Positions 1 through 8,564 of a stretch of 64,000 nt of DNA are shown piece by piece. The notes under the pieces were generated by a model that was given only the letters and a program-made list of their open reading frames with translations, did no database searches and was not told where the DNA came from. Each line of letters begins with the position of its first letter. Position 1 is the stretch's first letter. The stretch is taken from assembly GCF_025499465.1 (NCBI RefSeq), contig NZ_JAIMCA010000003.1, positions 248,001 to 312,000 on the forward strand. Reading direction: 5' to 3'. Source of the DNA: Allobosea sp. BH3 (GTDB taxonomy: Bacteria > Pseudomonadota > Alphaproteobacteria > Rhizobiales > Beijerinckiaceae). A program made the translations under genes and the position numbers.

Positions 1-820
1 CGGGGTTTTCCCCCTCCTTTGCCGGGCGGCGGCCGAAGGTGGCATTGGCCCAGTCCTGATGGTTGGCCTGCAGCGTCACGGCGGTGAGCGCCTTTGAGAG
101 GCCGGCGAGCGGCGGGGCCTTGCCGTAATAGTCGCCGCCGTTCCAGTTGGGGTCGACGAGGATCGGCGCGGCCCAGACGTCGAGCCAGCCGATCAGCATG
201 GCGTCGGCCTCGGCCGCGCCGATCACCGGCATGGCCTTTGCCACCATCTCGGGATAGCTCGCTGCCCATTCGAAGGTCTGCAGCGAGCCCATGGAGGGGC
301 CGGCGACCAGCGCGAGTTTCCGGATGCCCAGGCTTTCGACCAGCGCCTTCTGCACCTCGACGAAGTCGCGGATGGTGACGACGGGGAAGTTCAGCGCATA
401 GGGCTTGCCGGTGTCGGGGTCGATCGAGGCCGGCCCGGTGGTCGTGGTCTTCGGATCGCCGGTGTTGAGGTTCACCAGCGTGTCCGAGGCGATGACGAAA
501 TACTTGTTCGTGTCGATCGCCTTGCCGGGGCCGATGATCGCATCCCAATAGCCGGGCTGCGCATCTTTGGCGTCGTATTTGCCGGCCGCGTGCGAATTAG
601 CCGAGAAGAAATGGCAGATCAGCACGGCATTGGATCGGTCGGCGTTGAGCGCGCCGTAGCTTTCCCAGCCGACGCGGACCTGCTTCAGCGTCCGCCCGCC
701 CTGAGTGGTGAAGCTCGGCAGCTCGAAGACCTTCTTCTCGACGATCAGTTCCTGCGCGCCCGCCATTCCCGCTGCCATCCATCCTGCGAGGGCGAGGGCG
801 CCCGTGATCCAGAGCTTCAT
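1..820 (-). CDS. Secreted homoserine O-acetyltransferase (MetX)-like alpha/beta hydrolase, C-terminus cut by window edge
   Basis: Read by hand from the reverse complement, the frame stays open from ATG at 820 to the window edge (about 273 residues). The start has an AAAGGGA ribosome-binding site about 8 nt upstream. Residues 1-23 form a signal peptide (MKLWITGALALAGW, ending near AGAQE), so the product is probably periplasmic. The body follows the MetX plan: HAAGKYDAKDAQPGYWDAI, IGPGKAIDTNKYFVI, TTTTGPASI, then the nucleophile elbow GPSMGS with Ser176. True MetX enzymes are cytoplasmic and transfer acetyl from acetyl-CoA to homoserine. A secreted copy without acetyl-CoA access more likely acts as an esterase or hydrolase, which is inference. 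The Asp and His of the triad would lie beyond the window edge. It sits 81 nt after the asmA-like gene on the same strand. Confidence 0.82.
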   Translation of the reverse strand, partial: MKLWITGALALAGWMAAGMAGAQELIVEKKVFELPSFTTQGGRTLKQVRVGWESYGALNADRSNAVLICHFFSANSHAAGKYDAKDAQPGYWDAIIGPGKAIDTNKYFVIASDTLVNLNTGDPKTTTTGPASIDPDTGKPYALNFPVVTIRDFVEVQKALVESLGIRKLALVAGPSMGSLQTFEWAASYPEMVAKAMPVIGAAEADAMLIGWLDVWAAPILVDPNWNGGDYYGKAPPLAGLSKALTAVTLQANHQDWANATFGRRPAKEGENP

Positions 821-901
821 TTGCGCGTCCCTTTCCCTATGGCCGTCATGCGGCCTTGCCGCATCAGAGCGGATTTCGGAGGAAGGGGAAAGCGGGCTCG
901 C

Positions 902-2644
902 TCAGCGGGTGAGAAGAAGGGTGGCGCCGGCCGGGCTGACGACAGCCTCCGTCTCGATATCGAAGAGCGGGGCGTCGACCGGGCCCTTGAGCAGGAAGGG
1001 CAGTTTCAGCGGCCCGGTGGTGGAGGTCAGCGAGGCCGCCATGTCGAGCACGCGGCTGCGCAGCGAGGCCTGGCCGATGAGGTTCAGGCGATAGCTCTGA
1101 CCGCTCATCTGCGCTTCGTTGAGGAAGAGCTGGCCGCCGCCGATGCTCGCATTGGCCGTGAGGTTCTCGAAAGGCGTCTTGCCCTGCCGCCAGTCGCGCA
1201 GCGCCTGGGCCGGGCTGCGCTCGGCGCGCCGCAGGAGGTCCGCGAGCGCCACGCCACCGAGTTCACCCTGCCGGACCGAGAGGCCGGTGCGGCCGGTGAA
1301 TGAGCCAAGCAGCTCGTCGAAATTGCGGCCGGCTCCGTCCAGCGCGAGCTGGAAACCGCCGGTGCCGGAAAGGCGCGCGAGCTGTGGCAGGTCTCCGGCG
1401 GCCTGCCCGATATTCACCTTCTCGGCGCCGGCCTGGATCTTGACGTCGACGCCGGTCGGCGCGGTCACCGCCAGCAGGCGTGCCTTGACGTTCCCGCCAT
1501 AGGCCGAAGCCCGCAGCAGCCCCGTCTCGAAGCGCCCTTTCTTGACCAGCAGATAGGTCGCGACATCGGCCAGCCGGGCGCCGTTGATCCGGGCGGCATC
1601 GACGGAGATGCGCAGGTCAATCTCGCGTCCGGTCCAGCCGTCGAGATTGAAGGGGCTGGTATCGGCCGCGTCGACGGCGGGGATTGGCAGGCGGTCGAAG
1701 AGGCGGCCGAGGTCGAGCGTGGCGCCTGCGAGCGTGCCCGAGAGCGCGAAACGCCCGGCATTCTCCGACAGCTTCAGGACGCCGTCGAGCCGCTCGCCAT
1801 CGAGGCTGGCGACGGCGTTGTTGAACGAGGCCTCGTGCGGCTTGATCTGGAGTTCCGCCGAGAGAGAGAGCGCGCCCAGCGCCGTGGAGAGGCGGGAGTT
1901 CTCGCCGAACCAGCCCAGAAGCTGCGGCACGGACGGGGTGGAGAGCGCGAGCTGGCCGTTGATCACGGACTCGTCCGGCCCGGAGCGGCTGCCGTCGAAG
2001 CGCAATTTCATGAGCGGCGAAGTGGCTGAAAGTGCGGTCTTGGCGCTGCCGCCGACCATCGGCCAGAGCAGGTTGACCTCGGTGCGCACGCCGCGCCATG
2101 TCAGCGAACCCGCCAGATCGAGCGGTTCATTCAGGCTGCGCTCGTCGATGACGAGGTCGAGGTCGCGGACCACGCTCTGGATCGCGCCGTCGGCACGCAG
2201 GAAGAGCGAGCCGCCTCGCACCACGATCTTGCTCTGGCTGCGCAGCCGCTCGAGCTCCGGCAGCGGCGAGGCCAGCCACTCGGCCAGGCCCCCATCGGCC
2301 GGCACGGCCACGTCGATCTGCGGCGCGACGAGGTCGATCCTGTCGAAGCTGACCCGGCCCATGAGCAGCGGCAGCAGCCGCAGATGTGCACGGACCCGCG
2401 TCGCCCGGCCGGCGAGGGCGCCGTCGCGCTGGCTGAAACCGACATCGGAGAGGCTGATCCGCGGCAACGGCAGGAAGGCTATTTCGGCGCGCTCGATCGT
2501 CTTGACGACGAAGCCGGTCTTTTCCTCGATGGCCGATACGGCTCGGCGCTCCACCCGGCCGACAGCGACATCCCACGACTGAAAGCCCAGCAGGCCGAGG
2601 ACGGCGACAAGGCAAAGGGCGAGGATCGCAGCGCGTCTGGTCAT
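902..2644 (-). CDS. AsmA family protein
   Basis: 580 residues from an ATG at 2644 (MTRRAAILALCLVAV). One N-terminal membrane segment (about residues 4-22) is followed by a long domain of AsmA type: an N-terminal PLPRISLSDVGFS-like stretch, and a C-terminal region with GRTGLSVRQGELGGVALADL and a closing LPFLLKGPVDAPLFDI. AsmA and TamB relatives are inner-membrane-anchored, bridge-like proteins linked to outer-membrane assembly and phospholipid transport. The open frame extends to 2929, but that part overlaps the permease gene and looks like shadow coding, so the later ATG before the hydrophobic segment was chosen. It is 95 nt downstream of the iron permease gene, so it could be read through from it, but no functional tie is evident. 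Confidence 0.85.
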   Translation of the reverse strand: MTRRAAILALCLVAVLGLLGFQSWDVAVGRVERRAVSAIEEKTGFVVKTIERAEIAFLPLPRISLSDVGFSQRDGALAGRATRVRAHLRLLPLLMGRVSFDRIDLVAPQIDVAVPADGGLAEWLASPLPELERLRSQSKIVVRGGSLFLRADGAIQSVVRDLDLVIDERSLNEPLDLAGSLTWRGVRTEVNLLWPMVGGSAKTALSATSPLMKLRFDGSRSGPDESVINGQLALSTPSVPQLLGWFGENSRLSTALGALSLSAELQIKPHEASFNNAVASLDGERLDGVLKLSENAGRFALSGTLAGATLDLGRLFDRLPIPAVDAADTSPFNLDGWTGREIDLRISVDAARINGARLADVATYLLVKKGRFETGLLRASAYGGNVKARLLAVTAPTGVDVKIQAGAEKVNIGQAAGDLPQLARLSGTGGFQLALDGAGRNFDELLGSFTGRTGLSVRQGELGGVALADLLRRAERSPAQALRDWRQGKTPFENLTANASIGGGQLFLNEAQMSGQSYRLNLIGQASLRSRVLDMAASLTSTTGPLKLPFLLKGPVDAPLFDIETEAVVSPAGATLLLTR

Positions 2645-2739
2645 TGACTTCCGAATCGGCTCCGGGCCGATAGCCAGCCAGCCCCCTGGCGCGCCCTGTG
2701 TAGGCCCATGCCGATGGGTTGTCGAGGTTGGCAGACCGG

Positions 2740-4425
2740 CTATCCCACGCGATTTGTTCCGCTTCTGGCCAGAATGACCGTCGGATAGAGGCCTGCGAGG
2801 ATGATCAGCAGGGCTGCCAGCGCCCCTTCCTCGAAGACGCCACGGGACGCCTGGCCATAGACGGCCGTCGCCAGCGTATCGACGTTCAGCGGCCGCAGCA
2901 GTAGCGTCGCCGGCAGCTCCTTGAGGCAATCGACGAAGACCAGCAGCGCCGCGGCCGCCACCGCCGGGCGCGCCAACGGCCAGTGGATGCGGCGCAAAAT
3001 CTCAGGCCGCCCGGCGCCGAGCGAGCGGGCCGCATCGTCGATGCGCGGCGAGACGCGGGAAAGCCCGCTCTCCATGCCGGAAATCCCGATGGTCAGGAAG
3101 CGCACGGCATAGGCGATCACCAGTGCTGCCCCGGACCCGATCAGGATCAGGCCGGGCTTGATGCCGAACAGCGCATGGGCCGCGTTGGCCAGCAGGTTGT
3201 CAAAAGCCGCGATCGGGATCAGCAGACCCAGCGCGAGCACAGTGCCGGGCAGGGCGTAGCCGAGCGAGGCGATGCGGGCGGCCGGCTTCAGCCAGGTCTC
3301 GCGCCCCATGCGGCTGGCCGTGGCGATGCCCAGGCCCAGCGCCAGCACCAGCGCCGAGGCGATGGCGGCAAGCAGCAGGGCATTGCCGAGAAGGCGCAGC
3401 AGTGCGCCGTCGAACTGCGCGAGCAGGCCGCGTTGCAGCACCTCGGCTGCAAGATAGCCGATCGGCAGCACGGCGCCGAACAGGATCGGCATGGAACAGG
3501 CCAGCATCGCCAGCAGGGCGTGGCTGCCGCGCAGGGGCCTGCGCCCCACAGGGCGCGGCTGGCGGGCGGAGAGCGCGAAGCGGCGCTGGCCGCGCAACCG
3601 CGCCTCGATCCAGATCAGCAGGAACACGACGAGCAGCATCACGCCTGCGATCTGGGCAGCGCCGGGCAGCGAGCCGCGGTTGAGCCAGGTTGTGTAGATC
3701 GAGAGCGTCAGCGTGCGGACACCGAGATATTCGGTGGCGCCGATATCGTTCAGCGTCTCCAGCAGCACCAGCGTCAACCCTGCCGCCAGGGCCGGGCGCG
3801 CGAGCGGCAGGCCGATCCGCCAGAACAGCCTCCCGGGGGCCGCGCCGAGACTGCGCGCCGCCTCGACCATGGTCGCTCCCTGCAGGCTGAACAGCGCGCG
3901 CGTGCTCAGATAGATGTAGGGGTAGAGCACGATCGCCATGATCGCGATGGCGCCCGGCAGGTTGCGCGGATCGGGAAACCAGTAGTCACGCAGCGAGCGC
4001 CACCCGGTCAGCGCCCGCAAACCTGCCTGCAGCGGGCCCTGGAAGCCGAGGAATTCCACATAGATATAGGCGGTGAGATAGGTCGGCAGTGCCAGCGGCA
4101 GCACGAGCAGCCATTCGAGGCTGCGCCGCCCCGGAAAATCGAACTGCGTCACCAGCCAGGCGGTGCCTGTGCCGATCACGGCCGCGACGACGCCCACACC
4201 GATCGTCAGCAGCAGGGTCTGGAGCAGGGCGGTGGGCAGGACATTGGCTGCAAGATGCGGCCAGATCTCCGCCGCCTCCGGCGATGACAGGGCCGTCACG
4301 AGCAGTGCCGCCAGAGGCATCAGCACCAGCCCGGCGCCCAGAACCGCGGCATAGGCAAAACGCGTCGACGGCCGCCACCGGGGTGGCGACCGTCGTAAAG
4401 CAACGAGCGGAGCGCTCAGGATCAA
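2740..4425 (-). CDS. fbpB: Fe(3+) ABC transporter permease, fused double-domain type
   Basis: 561 residues with about 12 predicted membrane segments in two homologous halves. Each half carries a binding-protein-dependent permease loop: EAARSLGAAPGRLFWRIGLP in the first and DDAARSLGAGRPEILRRIHW in the second. This is the FbpB/SfuB layout that moves ferric iron from the periplasmic binding protein into the cytoplasm. The start is TTG at 4425, overlapping the fbpA stop (TTGA, 4 nt), which indicates translational coupling. The usual ATPase subunit (FbpC) does not follow; the next gene is asmA-like. The ATPase must be encoded elsewhere, or the pair shares one from another transporter. Confidence 0.9.
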   Translation of the reverse strand: MILSAPLVALRRSPPRWRPSTRFAYAAVLGAGLVLMPLAALLVTALSSPEAAEIWPHLAANVLPTALLQTLLLTIGVGVVAAVIGTGTAWLVTQFDFPGRRSLEWLLVLPLALPTYLTAYIYVEFLGFQGPLQAGLRALTGWRSLRDYWFPDPRNLPGAIAIMAIVLYPYIYLSTRALFSLQGATMVEAARSLGAAPGRLFWRIGLPLARPALAAGLTLVLLETLNDIGATEYLGVRTLTLSIYTTWLNRGSLPGAAQIAGVMLLVVFLLIWIEARLRGQRRFALSARQPRPVGRRPLRGSHALLAMLACSMPILFGAVLPIGYLAAEVLQRGLLAQFDGALLRLLGNALLLAAIASALVLALGLGIATASRMGRETWLKPAARIASLGYALPGTVLALGLLIPIAAFDNLLANAAHALFGIKPGLILIGSGAALVIAYAVRFLTIGISGMESGLSRVSPRIDDAARSLGAGRPEILRRIHWPLARPAVAAAALLVFVDCLKELPATLLLRPLNVDTLATAVYGQASRGVFEEGALAALLIILAGLYPTVILARSGTNRVG

Positions 4426-5447
4426 TTGTCGAAGCCGGCCTTGTCGACGAGGTTGGCCGCAGGCTTGCGCTGCTTGGCGACCTCCGAGAGCGGCAGCTTG
4501 TCCGGCGTGATCGTGCCGAGCAGCTTCACGGCGGCGCTTTCCTTGACGTCGGCGTTGACCGGGAACTCGTAATTCCCATCGGCATAGACGGTCTGCGCCT
4601 TCTCGCCGAGCATGTACTCGATGAGCTTGACGGCATTGGCCTTGTTCGGCGCGTTCTTCGCGACGGCCGCGGCCGAGACGTTCACATGGGTTCCGCCGCC
4701 GGCGAAGGTGGTCTTGAGCGGCTTGATCGCGTCGAACCAGCCCTTCTGCTCGTTCTTCGCCTGGCTCATCAGGCCGATATAGTAGGTGTTGATGATGGCG
4801 ATGTCGCAGAGGCCGGACTGGATGTCGCGGGCGACGTCACGATCGCCGCCGCCGGGCTTGCGGGCGGCATTGGCGCGCAGCGCCTTCAGGTAAGCCTCGG
4901 TCTTCTCGGCGCCGTTATGGGCGAGATAGGCCGCGAACAGCGCGTTGTTGTAGGGATGCTGGCCGGCGCGGATGCAGAACTTGCCCTTCCACTTCGGGTC
5001 GGCGAGGTCCTCATAGGTGATGGCATCCTGCTGGACGCGGTCCTTCGAGACCACGACGATGCGGGCGCGCTTGGTCAGGGTGACCCAGTTGTTGTCCGGG
5101 CGGAGCTGCGCCGGGACGGTCTTGTCCACCACGGCGGACTGGATCGGCTGGGTGATGCCCGCATCGACCGCGGCATTGATCTCGCCGACATCGACCATCA
5201 GCATGACATCGGCCGGGCTGTTGGCGCCCTCTGCCCGGATGCGCTCCTGCAGCCCGTCCTTCAGGAAGACGGCGTTGACCTTGATGCCTGTGTCCTTGGT
5301 GAAGGCTTCCAGGACCGGATTGAGCAACGCGGGCTCGCGCGTGGTGTAGAGATTGACGTCCTGTGCCAGGGCAGAGTTTGCGAAACTCCCGGCGGCCAGC
5401 AGCGAGGTCGACAGCGCCAGAGCGTGGAGATGTTTCTTGCCGATCAT
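4422..5447 (-). CDS. fbpA: Fe(3+) ABC transporter periplasmic substrate-binding protein
   Basis: 341 residues. The signal peptide (MIGKKHLHALALSTSLLAAG to about ALAQ, residue 29) is followed by DVNLYTTREPALLNPVLEAF, the typical start of the FbpA/FutA ferric-binding family. The conserved tyrosine pair that coordinates iron is visible in INTYYIGLMSQ. The protein captures ferric iron in the periplasm and delivers it to the permease encoded immediately downstream with a 4-nt overlap. The 270 nt upstream carry a hairpin and a 15-of-17 match to an Irr-type iron control element (see the entry at 5573), so induction under iron limitation is likely. Confidence 0.92.
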   Translation of the reverse strand: MIGKKHLHALALSTSLLAAGSFANSALAQDVNLYTTREPALLNPVLEAFTKDTGIKVNAVFLKDGLQERIRAEGANSPADVMLMVDVGEINAAVDAGITQPIQSAVVDKTVPAQLRPDNNWVTLTKRARIVVVSKDRVQQDAITYEDLADPKWKGKFCIRAGQHPYNNALFAAYLAHNGAEKTEAYLKALRANAARKPGGGDRDVARDIQSGLCDIAIINTYYIGLMSQAKNEQKGWFDAIKPLKTTFAGGGTHVNVSAAAVAKNAPNKANAVKLIEYMLGEKAQTVYADGNYEFPVNADVKESAAVKLLGTITPDKLPLSEVAKQRKPAANLVDKAGFDN

Positions 5448-5524
5448 TTTCGTCTCCGTCGGTGAGAGGCGCCAAGCGCGCGACGGAGGAGCGTTAAAGC
5501 GGCGCGAACGAACCTGTCAATCGA

Positions 5525-5548
5525 AACGCCCTTTGAAATCAAGGCGTT
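5525..5548. repeat. Small inverted repeat in the fbpA leader
   Basis: AACGCC and GGCGTT are perfect 6-bp arms around 12 nt, with a further TT/AA pair inside across a one-base bulge. It lies about 80 nt upstream of the fbpA start, between that start and the putative iron box, so it would be in the 5' untranslated leader or near the promoter. Role unknown. Confidence 0.5.
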
Positions 5549-5572
5549 GTAGCTTTTCCAGACTGCATTCAA

Positions 5573-5589
5573 TTTGGACTAATTCAAAA
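5573..5589. promoter_or_regulatory. Candidate Irr-type iron control element upstream of fbpA
   Basis: TTTGGACTAATTCAAAA matches the rhizobial Irr (ICE) consensus, as I recall it (TTTRGAAYNRTTCYAAA), at 15 of 17 positions. It lies about 126 nt upstream of the fbpA ATG. The same stretch contains a direct repeat ATTCAA-N9-ATTCAA (5567-5587). Placement before an iron uptake operon fits Irr or another Fur-family regulator. No binding data are available, so this is a motif-level call. Confidence 0.5.
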
Positions 5590-5717
5590 AGAGCAGTCAT
5601 CGCCTTGAAAAGCGGCAGCTTTCCGCAGGGCGCGAAGTCGTAGGTCTTTCGTCGCGGCGGACCAGGCGCGTCGGGGTGACGCAGATGTGATTGACACCCC
5701 GCGATCCCGTTCGCCGG

Positions 5718-6128
5718 TCAAAGGACCGCGATCAGCACGCCGATCCACAGGCCGATCAACGCGAGGAAGCCGACGCCGTAGACGACGCCGCGCACCGGCA
5801 GCTTGTTCGGTCCGATATGGATGAGGGTGTGGACGACTCGGGTTGCGACAAAGAGCCAGGCCAGTGCCGCCATGACGTAGCCGGTGGCGCCGACATTCAT
5901 CGCGATCAGGAGCAGGACGAAGAAGAGCACCGGAGACTCGAACTGATTCGAGAAGTTCGCGGCTGCCAGCCGTGCCGGGGTCGGATAGCGCTCGTTCGAG
6001 ATGCAGACGTCCGCGGGCTTGACGGCCCCGGAGGCGAAGGCCTCCTTGCGGCGTATCGCCATGATGACGCCGACGACGAAAATCCAGAAGATCATCGCCA
6101 GCGCCGGATAGATCAGCTTCAGGGTCAT
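5718..6128 (-). CDS. MAPEG family membrane protein
   Basis: 136 residues from ATG at 6128. There are four predicted hydrophobic segments: one at the N-terminus (LKLIYPALAMIFWIFVVGVI) and three after residue 70. The loop NERYPTPARLAAANFSNQFE followed by PVLFFVLLL is the signature of the MAPEG family (membrane-associated proteins in eicosanoid and glutathione metabolism), where the conserved Asn/Gln-Glu residues line the glutathione site. Bacterial members are mostly uncharacterised, and some act as glutathione transferases. The open frame reaches 6164, but the ATG before TLKLIYP matches family starts. It stands alone between guaB and the iron operon. Confidence 0.85.
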   Translation of the reverse strand: MTLKLIYPALAMIFWIFVVGVIMAIRRKEAFASGAVKPADVCISNERYPTPARLAAANFSNQFESPVLFFVLLLIAMNVGATGYVMAALAWLFVATRVVHTLIHIGPNKLPVRGVVYGVGFLALIGLWIGVLIAVL

Positions 6129-6160
6129 GAGCGCTTCGCCTCCGCAGCACCGGTCCTGTC

Positions 6161-6206
6161 GCATCGGACCGAAAAGTGGGATGCACTTTTCGGATCAATC
6201 CGACGC
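6161..6206. repeat. Palindromic REP-like intergenic element
   Basis: Perfect 10-bp arms CCGAAAAGTG and CACTTTTCGG (6169-6178, 6184-6193) surround a 5-nt loop. The outer flanks GCATCGGA and TCCGACGC pair at 7 of 8 positions. The shape and the CCGAAAAGTG core resemble palindromes scattered between genes in many Rhizobiales genomes. It lies between guaB and the MAPEG gene, both leftward, and could also act as an mRNA 3'-end hairpin for guaB. Confidence 0.7.
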
Positions 6207-6288
6207 GATAACAAGAAGATCACCGTCATCGCGTCCTATCGGACGCGCGGCGATCCGAGGGCCAGTGCTGCACAGGGGCGGGCCGGAC

Positions 6289-7812
<1,524 letters not shown>

Positions 7813-7954
7813 TTAAGGAAGGCAGTGGGGCAGGCCCGTTGCCGAGTTGACGAGGCCCGTTAGCATGCGCACGGAGCCTTCGCTAGAGGCGAGGCGGGTT
7901 TATTTTGCAGTGCGGCAGCGGCACCCGTGCATGGCGGGCGCCGCTGCCTCGCCA

Positions 7955-8281
7955 TCAGCGGGCTTGGCGCGCAGGCGCGGCTCCTGTCGGGGAGGCCGGA
8001 ACCTCCGGCGCGAAACCGAAGCAGCCGGCCTCGAAAATGGTGTGGCCGGCCGCATTGGCCATGCGCTGGCAGGTCTCCAGGCGCAGGCACGCGTCGTAGC
8101 GCAGCATCTCGCCGCCGCTGCCCGGGATGTTCCGGAACTGACAGGTGCTGTGCCAGCTATTATCAGCCGCTGCCGCAGGGGCCGGGGCCCAGCTCAGGCC
8201 CGCGGCCAGGACGAGGCCGAGGAAGGGCAGGCCCGAGGAAAAGCGGCGCGCCGAGGTCTGAAACGAAGATTGGGTAAGCAT
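7955..8281 (-). CDS. Small secreted DUF3551-like protein
   Basis: 108 residues. A hydrophobic signal segment (GLPFLGLVLAAGLSWAP, ending near AAAADN, residue 41) is followed by a short mature part with four cysteines (in TCQFRN, DACLRLE, TCQRMA, AGCFGF). This spacing resembles the DUF3551 family of small rhizobial periplasmic proteins, whose function is unknown. A Pro/Ala-rich tail closes the protein. It is divergent from the MFS exporter gene, with 283 nt between the two starts. Confidence 0.65.
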   Translation of the reverse strand: MLTQSSFQTSARRFSSGLPFLGLVLAAGLSWAPAPAAAADNSWHSTCQFRNIPGSGGEMLRYDACLRLETCQRMANAAGHTIFEAGCFGFAPEVPASPTGAAPARQAR

Positions 8282-8320
8282 GAGCGTCTCTCCGGAAGTT
8301 ACGACGCGCGCCCCCGCGAC

Positions 8321-8340
8321 GGTCCGGACAGGCCCGGACC
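8321..8340. promoter_or_regulatory. Palindrome in the DUF3551/MFS divergent region
   Basis: GGTCCGG and CCGGACC are perfect 7-bp arms around a 6-nt spacer, about 40 nt upstream of the DUF3551-like start. It could be an operator or an mRNA hairpin; nothing further distinguishes these. Confidence 0.4.
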
Positions 8341-8378
8341 TCCACGAAATGGTGCCGGCCGAAGCTGCCCGTCAGTGT

Positions 8379-8436
8379 GCAAGGCGCATGGCGGATTTGT
8401 GCCTTGCGGCAGGGCATATGCGCAGCGCATGGCGGA
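8379..8436. promoter_or_regulatory. Inverted repeat plus spaced 12-bp direct repeat in the divergent region
   Basis: GCAAGGC (8379-8385) pairs with GCCTTGC (8401-8407). In addition the 12-mer GCGCATGGCGGA occurs twice, at 8384-8395 and 8425-8436, 41 bp apart, close to four helical turns. Such an arrangement in a divergent promoter region is compatible with two operator sites on the same DNA face. Motif-level evidence only. Confidence 0.4.
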
Positions 8437-8564
8437 GTCGCGTGCCGCTCGTGCGCTTTTCCGCGATAGGCGGCCTCTGACGCTCGCCACGCCGACGATG
8501 TCCCGCTAAAGCGACCCCGTCGCGACATCTCCTGCGCGGCCGAGTCCCCGCAAAGGTCCGAGCC

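Noticed and set aside
821..901. Possible SAM-II riboswitch before the MetX-like gene
   Set aside because: Only 81 nt are available, with no recognisable pseudoknot motif, and the product is a secreted relative rather than biosynthetic MetX.
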